DNA of 10,683 nt from an uncultured Collinsella sp. GTDB taxonomy: Bacteria; Actinomycetota; Coriobacteriia; Coriobacteriales; Coriobacteriaceae. This document shows, one piece after another, positions 1 through 7,587 of this stretch (position 1 is the first letter of the stretch; every line of letters begins with the position of its first letter). Where the stretch lies: positions 1 through 10,683 of the forward strand of contig UROZ01000063.1 of NCBI GenBank assembly GCA_900549655.1. Reading direction: 5' to 3'. A model generated the notes under the pieces. The model was not told the DNA's origin. It was given only the letters and a program-made list of their open reading frames with translations, and searched no databases. Both the position numbers and the translations under genes were made by a program.

Positions 1-1607
1 GGATTGTTGCTGTGGCACCATGCCTTGACCATGTCGCAGGCGTTTCCACCGAAGGGGCCAATACCAGCCGCCTTGAATACGTTAGTCACCCACGCGGCAC
101 ACCAGTTCAGGCCGGGTGAGGGCGTTGACTTGCAGGCGTTGACGACGGCGAGCTGGCTTCCCGTGGCGCCCGCCAGACCCTGGCCCGAGCCGCCGAGGGT
201 GCCGGACGTGATGGCGTTGTAGAAGTACTGCGCGTTGGTGTATCGCGGTTCCCAGCCGGAGGGTTTGCCTCCCACCATGGCGCACCGCTCCCAGCCCATG
301 GCATAGATCTTCGTCGCGGACTCGAGGTCGGTTGCATCCATGAATGTTTGGTAGTTGTACTTGCCGTTGGCGCTGTGAAAAGATCCCCACTCATCGTGGT
401 CCGACCAGAACTCGAGCTGGACGTCGAGTTCGTACCAGTTCTTGCCCTTCTCCTTGGCGAACTGAGCAAGGCGAAGGCGACGCCCTCCGTCCCACTGGCC
501 TATACCGGTCGCCTTGTTATATACAGAGCCCCTCGCGATAATCTCGTCGTTGGTGCAAGGGCTGATGCCCTCTTCCCAATAGGCATAGGAGCCCTTCACC
601 TGGTCTGCCAACGGATAAATCTTATGATTTGTGGAGCCAGCAGACTCATGGCAGTAGTTGCCCATGATGGCGGCGGCGTGGATGTCGTCGCAACCGTGGT
701 CTTTGAGGTACAGGTAGATGGTGAGCTCGTCGCCGTCCAGGCTGCCGCCGTTGCTTGCGCCTCCCGCCTGCTGGCCGAACTGCACGAGCCCAAACGACGA
801 GGCGAGAATCGCACCCATGAGCAGAAGGCCGCCGAGGGAGAGCAGTGACGCGAATAGGGCGATCCTATTCTTCCATTCCCTGAGGGAGAGAAGTTGCTTT
901 CTTCCCTTACGGCCCTTGAATAGCCTGCGGGAGAGCTTGCCGCCGACGGCGCGCCCCGCCTTCTTGCTAAGGGAGGCCTGCTTGAGGGCGACCTTCCTCT
1001 TCCTACGCAAAACCATCTTGCGATGGTCCTTTAGCTTTTTGACGGCGGTCGGGTCCTTCTTGAATGAACCCGGCCTGCGCTTCATAAGGATGTCGAGTTC
1101 GACCGCATTGGCGCGCTTGAGCGTCTTGGATGCGCTACCGGTAACCGGGGCGACGGGGACCGTTGCCACCTTTTTCGCGAGCGACGAGGATGCCAGGAGC
1201 TGGGCCGAGGGCGTTGCGCCCGACACAGCGGCCCCGCGTCGGGAAGACGAGGCCATGACGGAGGGGGAGAAACCCGATCCCTCCGATGTTTCTGTGCCGG
1301 GCGCATCGGCTTCGGATGCCCCTGCCATGGATGATTTCGCGATGGACGCGAAGGTGCCGCCGTATGAGGCGGCGCCCGCGGCGGCAGATGCCGCACGCGA
1401 GCGCGTCGTTTTCTGGGCGCTGAGACGAGAGAAATCCGAGGAGCCGGAACGCGACCTGTTCGGGCGCGGTAAGGATCTTTGCCATGCAGAAGTGCGCCGT
1501 GACTCGGCTTCGAGCACGGCGGGCACGGTGCCCGTACGCCGGCTGGCGGCGGTACGGGCATCCGCATGGGCAAGGTTTGAGCTATATCTCGTCGAGCGCG
1601 GTTTCAT
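1..1607 (-). CDS. Bifunctional cell-wall hydrolase: phage-tail-type lysozyme plus CHAP/NlpC-like peptidase, membrane anchored (C-terminus off the window)
   Basis: This VirB1-like enzyme should cut peptidoglycan so that the conjugation channel can cross the wall. I translated 535 residues from the ATG at 1607-1605; the frame stays open to base 3 and runs off the left edge. Residues 1-245 are Ser/Ala-rich and then strongly basic (Lys/Arg clusters at about 190-245) and should be cytoplasmic. One hydrophobic segment at about 249-275 anchors the protein. Residues about 292-430 fit the phage-tail lysozyme family (Phage_lysozyme2), with a likely catalytic Glu321 in GNYCHES and the hallmark GIGQWDGGRR at 368-377. 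After a Gly-rich linker, residues about 450 onward show NWCAAWV with likely nucleophile Cys503, as in CHAP/NlpC-P60-type amidase/endopeptidases; the His comes later and is lost or only partly seen. The start lies 3 nt after the VirB4 stop with only a weak AGG as ribosome site, so coupling is likely. Confidence 0.9.
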   Translation of the reverse strand, partial: MKPRSTRYSSNLAHADARTAASRRTGTVPAVLEAESRRTSAWQRSLPRPNRSRSGSSDFSRLSAQKTTRSRAASAAAGAASYGGTFASIAKSSMAGASEADAPGTETSEGSGFSPSVMASSSRRGAAVSGATPSAQLLASSSLAKKVATVPVAPVTGSASKTLKRANAVELDILMKRRPGSFKKDPTAVKKLKDHRKMVLRRKRKVALKQASLSKKAGRAVGGKLSRRLFKGRKGRKQLLSLREWKNRIALFASLLSLGGLLLMGAILASSFGLVQFGQQAGGASNGGSLDGDELTIYLYLKDHGCDDIHAAAIMGNYCHESAGSTNHKIYPLADQVKGSYAYWEEGISPCTNDEIIARGSVYNKATGIGQWDGGRRLRLAQFAKEKGKNWYELDVQLEFWSDHDEWGSFHSANGKYNYQTFMDATDLESATKIYAMGWERCAMVGGKPSGWEPRYTNAQYFYNAITSGTLGGSGQGLAGATGSQLAVVNACKSTPSPGLNWCAAWVTNVFKAAGIGPFGGNACDMVKAWCHSNN

Positions 1608-1610
1608 CTA

Positions 1611-4600
1611 CTAACCTACGAAACCGGAGCCGTCGGCATATTCGTTGAGGCCCTCGGGGCTGATCTCGTCGGGGCTGGCGAACATGCCGCCGACATCCTC
1701 ACCGCTGTCGTTTTGATACTTCAGCAGGGTGGACATCGCATCGGAGACCGATGCGCTGCCAAAACGCTGGTCTGCCGACTGCTGGGGGGCGACAGCCGCC
1801 TGGGAGGAAGCCTGGGCGCGATGACGCTGCGCGGCGCGCTGATTCAAAAACATGCCATTCGGCTGTGTAAAGCTGGTTGCGGGGGCCTGCTGGACAGAGG
1901 AGGAAGGCGCCGGCTGCTGAGGGGCCTGCGTCTGGGTGCGCGGACGAGGCGCTGAATCCATCTGCTGCTGACGGGTGACGTTTGACCAGGAGCCCGGCTG
2001 CGCGTTGAGATCTTCGGCAGGCTGAGCCTGCTCGGGAGCGGGAGCGGGCTGGGGCTTCACCTCAGCATCGAGACCGTTAGCGCGCTCCGACATGGCAACG
2101 AGCGCAGACAGCGTGTAGCCTACCTCGGAGCCGGAGAGGGCGACCGTGCCGTTCGAGAAGGCGATATCACCGGAGGGCTCGCTTCCGAGCGTGACCCCGA
2201 CAGACGAAAGAGCCAGCGCGAAATCGTCGAAATGGGTGTCGCTCTCGCGGGTGAAGACCTGATCGATTGCATTCAGGACGAGGTCCTTGAGCTCAGATTC
2301 GGCCTGCGCGCGCAGCTCCTCCTCGGTCGGGAGTCGACGGGTGTTGAAGCGCGAGAAGTCCGCGCCCTCCTGGAAGTCACGAATATCCATATCTTCCATC
2401 CTTTCCTTTTCGGCGGTAACCGTGTCTCGGTTGCCGCCTCCGTTAAAACCGAATTGCTCGCTCGCCGGCCGCACGTTGGATCGAGGGCGCGCCGGGGGAG
2501 CCATGCGTGCAGGTGACGGAACGTTGCGGCCGATCTCCTCACGAGTGGAGCGCGGGGTCGAAGACGGGGCATCTTCAGGCTCGTCGAGTGAGCCGACATC
2601 GGGTTTCGCTGCCGGCTTCACCGCCCGGCGCTTGATATCGGCGGGACGGGTCGTGCAGATGTCGTAGAGAGTCGGACAGGTCTTCTGGTCGATCTGAAAG
2701 TCGAAATGGACAACGCGGTTCTTGAACACGTAGAGACCCTCGCCGGGATGTGCGGTGGCCAAAACCTTCGTCTGGCTCTCAGAGAGATTGAACAGCTCTT
2801 GGAAGTCAGGGAGAAGGTCGCTCGTCTGCTGCAGAATCGTCACGAAGGGCGAGTTCTGGAACATATAGCGCGTCTCCTCGCTGTTGAGGACGCGGGAGAG
2901 GTTCTGCGTGATGGCGTTGATGTAGAAGTCCCACTTACCGCCGCGGGTGAAGAAGCGGTCGATCTGGCTGCGGGCGTAGGGACTGTCGAGCAGGAGCTGG
3001 AACTCGTCGATGATGAGCCAGGTTCTCCTACCGGCACGGCGGTTCGCCGATACGCGGACCCAGATGTGGTCGAGGATGATGAGCAGCGCCAGCGGCTTGA
3101 GCTCGCTGGATAGCTCGTGCAGGTCGAAGCACACGAGATTCGACTGGAGGTTCACGTTCGTCGGATGGTTGAACAGCGACAGCGTGCCCGTGACGTAACG
3201 GCGAATGAGCTTTGCCAGGTCGCGGGCGTCGCGCATATCGGAGCCCTGCTCGGACATCAGGAAGTCATAGATATCCTGAAGCGTCGGCAGGTTCTCGGGG
3301 CGCGGGTCGTCCAGATACCGGTTGTAGGCGTATGCGGCCGCGGCGTCGAGGACATTGGCTTGGGCATCGTTGACGCTGCTGGCCATCATGCGAACGAGCG
3401 ACTGGATGAAGGACACCTTCGCGGGCACGGGGGAGGACTTCGTCTCCGGATCGTCCGAGCCGTAGGCAAGGGAGATGTCGAGGGGATTAATGAAGTCGCC
3501 GGAATTCTCGGCGATACGGATGACCTGGCCGCCCAGATACTCGGTGGGTGTGACGTACTCGCCCTCGGGGTCGATCGTGATCACGTCGTCGTCCGGATGC
3601 TTCAGATGCACGGGGATGATGCGCGTGATCTTGGAATTGAACGACTTGCCGGATCGGGGCTGTGCCAGCGTGAAGCTGTTCGTGTGCTCATGGGACACGG
3701 GGTCGTAGACGATAAACGAGCGGGTCTCGGCGTTGAGGCCCATGATGTTACCGCCCGGATCGTTCATTTCGGCGGCGACGAACATCAGCATATGGGACAG
3801 GGGGTCTGTGGTCAGCGTTCGCTCGTAGGGGATGTAGGGGGCGCCGATCGGCAGGGCAGTCGAGAAGGACTCCTCGCGAAGGGCGCGCCATGAATCGGGA
3901 TAGGGCTTCCTGTGCGTGGAGAACACCTTCTCCACCTCGCGGCAGGCCTCCTCGAGCTCAGTCTCCGTGCGCCCCTGGACGGTCACGACGGTCGTGACTC
4001 CGAAGGCGTGCATCTCCGCGCTCTCGAGGTCGTCTCGGAACGCCTCGGCGTCCTCCTGGGCTTCGCGCATCGCGGGCGGCATGTTGTTCTGGTCGACAAA
4101 GTAGCCGACCTCGGGACGGCTCGTGTTGAACTGATAGGTATTGTTCTCCTCGGTGATCTCGTGCAGGTGGTTCTCGGCGGCCGAGATCGCGGCAGAGAAC
4201 TCCCAGGGACGGATGTGCCACGCGACGGTAAGGTCGTAGGGCAGTCCCGTCAGGTCTGAAATAAAGGAGTCCTTCATGGTCTTGCCGTAACCGTCAAGGG
4301 TGACGTCGTAGGTCTTAACCCAGCGACGGCCGACGATCATGCGGGGGTCGCCGCGGTAGCCGTCAGCGGTGAGGACGGAGGAGGGCGCCACGAGCTCGCG
4401 GGTCGTGAGGCCGACGGTCCCGGACAGGCGCTCGAAGTTCGCCGTGCCCGGAGTGTCGTCCTGGCGCGTCATGGTCTGAATGATGTCGAGGCGCTGCTGG
4501 CCGTCGAGGACATGCGCATCGGACCCGAGGTCGCGCATGAATCGCAGGAAGGAATCCGCCTCCTGGGACAGCCGGGGCACCGCACGCTCCAGCGTGTCAG

Positions 4601-5252
4601 CGGACACGGCAATCGTGATAATGCGGTCGCGGCGCACCGAGCGGGAGGACTTGGCAAGCATGGAGCGGGTCCATGCATTGTACTCGCGGCGCAGGACGTT
4701 ACCGCGCTCATCGCCGGGAACCTCACGGAACAGCAGGTCAGAAGCGAACTCCTCCGGGCTCACGCGCTTGTTCATGATGAAAATGCCGAGACGTACCGTG
4801 TGGTCGAGCGAATCGAGGTATCCCGCCCACGCCTCGCGCACGAGATACTGGTCCTCGGGTCGCGCTCCCTGGTAGTTGACGTCATCGACGCGAAGGGCGA
4901 TGGAGTAGGTCTCGCTGTCGATGCGCATGACGCCGTCAACCGTGAGCAGCTCGTAGGGGACGAGTTTCGTGGTCGACCACTTAGGCTGGACGAGCTTCAC
5001 ATCGGTCGAGAGCGCAGTGTTTACACCGAGCTCGGCCTGTTCCTCGTCTATCGCCCAGGAAGAGCCGAGGGGGATGGATGGCACGTCGGTGCCGTAATTC
5101 GCGACATACTTGTCACGTTTCTTCTTCAGTTTTTTCAGGCGTTTGTCCATCTGGCGCACGCCCTTCTGCCAACCGGCCTCGAGGGCGCTCGCGCGGCGCT
5201 CCTCGGCCTCGGCAATCTCTCGGTCGAGATCGTCAATAGTCAGTTTGCTCAT
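1611..5252 (-). CDS. virB4: VirB4-family conjugation ATPase with long C-terminal extension
   Basis: This cytoplasmic or membrane-associated ATPase would power assembly and substrate transfer in the T4SS. The protein has 1213 residues against roughly 600-850 for most VirB4 proteins. Residues 1-50 are charged and probably coiled coil (a Lys/Arg run near 37-48). Residues 90-450 form the VirB4 N-terminal region. The RecA-like motor carries a Walker A segment LAQPRSGKSF (529-538, Lys536), DPEGEY at 561-566, a Walker B segment WLIIDEF (745-751, Asp749 and Glu750) and AITQN near 780-784, a typical VirB4 motif. The motor ends near 870. The rest is disordered Pro/Gln/Ser-rich sequence around a globular segment at about 945-1065. 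The ATG overlaps the PrgI stop (ATGA), and GGGAG at 5262-5266, inside the PrgI gene, sits 9 nt upstream. The first Gly of the P-loop is Ala530, which is unusual. The family assignment is firm; the role of the tail is unknown. Confidence 0.95.
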   Translation of the reverse strand: MSKLTIDDLDREIAEAEERRASALEAGWQKGVRQMDKRLKKLKKKRDKYVANYGTDVPSIPLGSSWAIDEEQAELGVNTALSTDVKLVQPKWSTTKLVPYELLTVDGVMRIDSETYSIALRVDDVNYQGARPEDQYLVREAWAGYLDSLDHTVRLGIFIMNKRVSPEEFASDLLFREVPGDERGNVLRREYNAWTRSMLAKSSRSVRRDRIITIAVSADTLERAVPRLSQEADSFLRFMRDLGSDAHVLDGQQRLDIIQTMTRQDDTPGTANFERLSGTVGLTTRELVAPSSVLTADGYRGDPRMIVGRRWVKTYDVTLDGYGKTMKDSFISDLTGLPYDLTVAWHIRPWEFSAAISAAENHLHEITEENNTYQFNTSRPEVGYFVDQNNMPPAMREAQEDAEAFRDDLESAEMHAFGVTTVVTVQGRTETELEEACREVEKVFSTHRKPYPDSWRALREESFSTALPIGAPYIPYERTLTTDPLSHMLMFVAAEMNDPGGNIMGLNAETRSFIVYDPVSHEHTNSFTLAQPRSGKSFNSKITRIIPVHLKHPDDDVITIDPEGEYVTPTEYLGGQVIRIAENSGDFINPLDISLAYGSDDPETKSSPVPAKVSFIQSLVRMMASSVNDAQANVLDAAAAYAYNRYLDDPRPENLPTLQDIYDFLMSEQGSDMRDARDLAKLIRRYVTGTLSLFNHPTNVNLQSNLVCFDLHELSSELKPLALLIILDHIWVRVSANRRAGRRTWLIIDEFQLLLDSPYARSQIDRFFTRGGKWDFYINAITQNLSRVLNSEETRYMFQNSPFVTILQQTSDLLPDFQELFNLSESQTKVLATAHPGEGLYVFKNRVVHFDFQIDQKTCPTLYDICTTRPADIKRRAVKPAAKPDVGSLDEPEDAPSSTPRSTREEIGRNVPSPARMAPPARPRSNVRPASEQFGFNGGGNRDTVTAEKERMEDMDIRDFQEGADFSRFNTRRLPTEEELRAQAESELKDLVLNAIDQVFTRESDTHFDDFALALSSVGVTLGSEPSGDIAFSNGTVALSGSEVGYTLSALVAMSERANGLDAEVKPQPAPAPEQAQPAEDLNAQPGSWSNVTRQQQMDSAPRPRTQTQAPQQPAPSSSVQQAPATSFTQPNGMFLNQRAAQRHRAQASSQAAVAPQQSADQRFGSASVSDAMSTLLKYQNDSGEDVGGMFASPDEISPEGLNEYADGSGFVG
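1758..2645 (-). other. VirB4 C-terminal extension: low-complexity linkers around a small globular domain
   Basis: Residues about 870-1165 of the VirB4 protein lie beyond the ATPase fold. Residues 870-944 and 1066-1165 are rich in Pro, Gln, Ser, Ala and Arg and look disordered. Between them, about 945-1065 (bases 2420-2058) looks folded: two amphipathic helices (ending in ELKDLVLNAIDQVF) are followed by FDDF, a VGVTLG strand, an IAF strand and GSEVGYTLSAL. This order (helix, F-x-D-F, G-V strand, I-x-F strand, L/G-x-x-G-Y-T helix) resembles a short segment found after the nuclease domain of many MOB-type relaxases. That resemblance is by eye and is inference only. The final 48 residues are acidic. 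Confidence 0.55.
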
Positions 5253-5719
5253 CTAGGGTTTCTCCCATCGTTTCTCACGGAGGCCTCAGCCATCGCCTGG
5301 GCGATTCCCGCCGGCACGGCCTCCTGCTCAAACTTCCTCGCCTTCCTTGCTGCCTTTTCGCGGCGTTTCTGCTCGCGCACCTCTGCCTTCGTCTTCTTCG
5401 GAACGGCCACCTCGAAAGTCGGGACAGCGAGCGTGAGCTGATCGGGCTCCGTCCTGTCCTTCAGCATGAGCGGCAGCCATTTCTCCGATTTCAGGCCGTG
5501 GTGCGAATGGAGGCCGATGACGCCGATGGCAACGCACACCGGGATCGCCATGTAGGTGACAATATCGAGGCTCCAGCCCCATGCGTAGACGCCGTATATT
5601 CCGACGGTCACGACGGCAACGGCGGCAAGTGCCGCTATGGCCGAGCGCTTGGAAAAACGACCAAAGATGTTTCTCGCGACATAGTTGTTGATATCGTCGC
5701 GCACGAATGTCTCTGCCAT
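5249..5719 (-). CDS. prgI: PrgI family protein (VirB3-like inner membrane T4SS component)
   Basis: This 156-residue protein would sit in the membrane next to VirB4, as VirB3-like subunits do. After a short polar N-terminus it has two hydrophobic helices (about 27-48 and 52-70), then the family-like GLKSEKWLPLMLK segment (75-87), a short beta-like stretch ending in TFEVAVPKK, and a long basic Lys/Arg-rich helix (109-130). The C-terminal basic tail is longer than in many PrgI proteins. I chose the ATG at 5719 rather than the upstream in-frame ATG at 5761, because GAAAGG (5727-5732) lies 7 nt before it and the longer form would extend into the end of the TrbL-like gene. The stop overlaps the VirB4 start. 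PrgI directly before VirB4 is the usual order in Gram-positive elements. Confidence 0.9.
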   Translation of the reverse strand: MAETFVRDDINNYVARNIFGRFSKRSAIAALAAVAVVTVGIYGVYAWGWSLDIVTYMAIPVCVAIGVIGLHSHHGLKSEKWLPLMLKDRTEPDQLTLAVPTFEVAVPKKTKAEVREQKRREKAARKARKFEQEAVPAGIAQAMAEASVRNDGRNPR

Positions 5720-5726
5720 TTCACTA

Positions 5727-5732
5727 CCTTTC
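5727..5732 (-). promoter_or_regulatory. Ribosome binding site deciding the PrgI start
   Basis: GAAAGG on the minus strand starts directly after the TAG of the TrbL-like gene and lies 7 nt before the ATG at 5719. It supports this start over the upstream in-frame ATG at 5761, which lies inside the previous gene. Confidence 0.65.
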
Positions 5733-7322
5733 CTAGGCGAGGCCGAACAGACTGTTGGCAACGACCTTTGACTTGTTCACGATTTCAGTAATGCAAAGGA
5801 CGGAGCACATCGACGGGATGAGCGCGGCCGCGGCGCCCCCGAAACCATTCAGGGTGCTTGTATCAGACGTGATAGGGGCTATGAGTTCGGTTGCGACCGT
5901 ATTGATAAGTGGGATCATGCCAATCGCGATGACAATCATCACCGCCTGGAAACAGACCGCGGCGAAACGCTTGAGATAGCCGACGCCCATGGGTCTTGAT
6001 TTGTCGTCAGCAAAGAACGCTAGGCAAAGGGGGCTTGCGGCGGCCCTTAAATATATTTCGCCGACACGCACGAAGATTGTTGTCAGCACGGTGAATAGGC
6101 AGGCGACGCAGGCGACAAGGGAAACGATGGCAAGGATGAGAAGAATAAACGAGGTGCCGGCCTGTGCGTAAGTCAGGGCGTCGAATGAGCTGGTTACCTG
6201 TTCCTTTATTCCAATGGAGTTGGTCGTGTCGATTCCCATGGATGCAAGCGTGTTGTTTACGACCCCGACAAGGTGTTGGGCGAGAACGTATACGGCCGCA
6301 CAGATGTCCATCGCATGGACGATGAGGGTGTAGCTCACCGCGAACATCATGACGACGAATGCGAGGCTTGCCATGATGTCGACGCCTGCCATCTTGCGAC
6401 GGACATCCAGCTGGTGCATGAGGGCGACACCGAACGTCAGGCCGAGAAACGCCATGGCATAAGGCTGGAAAGCGCCTTTCGATAGCTTTGATGCCATGGT
6501 GTAGAACTGGCCGAAAGGACCATTGGTAAAGTCGGATGTGAATGCAGTGCTCGCCGTAGAGGACACTAGCGAAATGCACCATTCGGCAAGGCTCGTGGCG
6601 CTTTCCGCAAGCCCACGGCAGAAAGTCCATGCCAGGTTTTCGGCAGCATATTTAAAGAACTTAAAATCTAGGGCAAAATCCGGGGTCTTCTTGCTGATAA
6701 GTTGGTTGTCCAGATCCTCTGGATCTTTTGACTCAGAACCCTGCGATTCATGCGGCTTATGGTTGTCGTTGGGACTTGTGCTCGTCGAAGCAGACGCGCC
6801 CTTTTCCCAACCATCAGGAGCCCAGGACGGTTCGAAGTTTTTCTTAAGGTCCTCGCCCTGCAGGCTACCGTTATACTTCTTCATTTTGCTGTGGGATTTA
6901 TCGACAACTTTGCCGTTTTTATCGTAGTAGACAGGACCCTCGACGGTACTTCCGTCTTTGGTGGTCGTTATGGTGTAGCCAATCTTGTAGGCCTTAATGC
7001 CGCCATGCTCGAAGGAAACATACTTGTCCTTATCGATGTCACTCCACCTGATTGTAATTTGCGTGCGCTCGGGGTTCATGTTGTCAACGCCGAGGTTGAC
7101 ATTCCACTGGCCCTTTTGAGCGGCATAGGCAATCGATGCAATGGCACAAGCCACAACGAGCATCAAGACGCTGACGGCTGCAAAACGTAAGACGCGATCG
7201 CCAAACGAAGTCGGCCTTTCATCATATTCAAGTTCATCATACGGGTCTGTTGGCCTAGGCGACGAAGCACCACCGATAGGGGAACCGGCAGCGAAGGCAA
7301 GCAGTCTCTCTCTGATCTCCAT
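5733..7322 (-). CDS. TrbL/VirB6-like polytopic channel protein with N-terminal ectodomain
   Basis: This would be the polytopic membrane core of the DNA channel. From the ATG at 7322 it has 529 residues. A polar Asp/Glu-rich N-terminus (1-42) precedes a single helix (about 47-68). Residues 70-215 form a hydrophilic region with beta-like strands (70-145) and a Ser/Thr/Asn-rich acidic linker (175-210), predicted outside the cell. Residues 218-260 are amphipathic. Hydrophobic helices follow at about 285-302, 316-340, 388-415, 455-475 and 494-512, in the manner of TrbL/VirB6 proteins. The ATG overlaps the stop of the Maff2-like gene (TAATG) and has no clear ribosome site, so it probably depends on re-initiation. 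An in-frame start at 7409 would lie inside that gene and is rejected. Base composition in the ectodomain part is lower in GC than the neighbours. Family assignment rests on topology and context. Confidence 0.8.
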   Translation of the reverse strand: MEIRERLLAFAAGSPIGGASSPRPTDPYDELEYDERPTSFGDRVLRFAAVSVLMLVVACAIASIAYAAQKGQWNVNLGVDNMNPERTQITIRWSDIDKDKYVSFEHGGIKAYKIGYTITTTKDGSTVEGPVYYDKNGKVVDKSHSKMKKYNGSLQGEDLKKNFEPSWAPDGWEKGASASTSTSPNDNHKPHESQGSESKDPEDLDNQLISKKTPDFALDFKFFKYAAENLAWTFCRGLAESATSLAEWCISLVSSTASTAFTSDFTNGPFGQFYTMASKLSKGAFQPYAMAFLGLTFGVALMHQLDVRRKMAGVDIMASLAFVVMMFAVSYTLIVHAMDICAAVYVLAQHLVGVVNNTLASMGIDTTNSIGIKEQVTSSFDALTYAQAGTSFILLILAIVSLVACVACLFTVLTTIFVRVGEIYLRAAASPLCLAFFADDKSRPMGVGYLKRFAAVCFQAVMIVIAIGMIPLINTVATELIAPITSDTSTLNGFGGAAAALIPSMCSVLCITEIVNKSKVVANSLFGLA

Positions 7323-7540
7323 TATCCGAGGATGCCGTTGAACAGCTGGGAGATGATATGGGAGAAGCCGCAGCCGGCGATAAAGACGCCAGCGAGAACC
7401 TGCCACCACTCGGTACCGTGGCCGGGGCGCCCCTTAGTCTTCTCCTCGAGCAGATTGTAGACACCCCACAAGGCAAACAGAGAGCCGCCAGCGATCATGA
7501 CGTTCTCGAATTTGGTAACGAGATCAGCAAGCTGTTCCAT
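7322..7540 (-). CDS. Maff2-like small membrane protein, candidate T4SS structural subunit
   Basis: This 72-residue protein has two hydrophobic helices (about 14-30 and 46-68) separated by a polar loop with EEKTKGRPGHG. The arrangement, with FALWGVYNLLE in the first helix and WWQVLAGVFIAGCGF in the second, matches my memory of the Maff2 family, which lies between VirD4 and the VirB6-like gene in many Gram-positive conjugative elements. The size and two-helix hairpin recall VirB2/TrbC pilin-like subunits, but Maff2 function is not established and there is no obvious signal peptide. The ribosome site GGAAGGA at 7549-7555 lies 8 nt before the ATG. The stop shares a base with the next start (TAATG), so the two proteins are probably made in step. 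Confidence 0.8.
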   Translation of the reverse strand: MEQLADLVTKFENVMIAGGSLFALWGVYNLLEEKTKGRPGHGTEWWQVLAGVFIAGCGFSHIISQLFNGILG

Positions 7541-7542
7541 TG

Positions 7543-7587
7543 AAGATTTCCTTCCCTTAAGGATAGTTGATACCTATTCACGCGCCC
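7543..7587 (-). promoter_or_regulatory. 45-nt spacer between the virD4 stop and the Maff2-like gene, with RBS
   Basis: This is the longest gap between genes in the window. It holds the GGAAGGA ribosome site (7549-7555) and an 8-bp palindrome CCTTAAGG (7555-7562) touching it. I see no convincing -35/-10 promoter pair and no terminator, so the transcript probably reads through. Confidence 0.5.

Noticed and set aside
1605..1613. Tandem TAG TAG between the VirB4 stop and the hydrolase ATG as a readthrough or recoding signal
   Set aside because: The second TAG is in frame with the first and would only reinforce termination; a 3-nt spacer before a coupled start explains it simply.
718..1614. 298-aa plus-strand open frame antisense to the hydrolase gene
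   Set aside because: It is a mirror of the GC-rich coding strand. The opposite frame encodes clear lysozyme and peptidase motifs with a coupled start; the plus frame shows no recognisable domain and low-complexity Arg/Ala/Ser sequence.
4512..5441. 309-aa plus-strand open frame antisense to virB4 and prgI
   Set aside because: It spans a gene junction on the other strand and shows no family motifs; it is expected from high-GC codon bias.
7323..7409. N-terminal extension of the TrbL-like protein from an ATG at 7409
   Set aside because: It would overlap the Maff2-like gene by 88 nt, encodes Arg-rich sequence unlike the rest, and the TAATG junction at 7322 gives a better coupled start.
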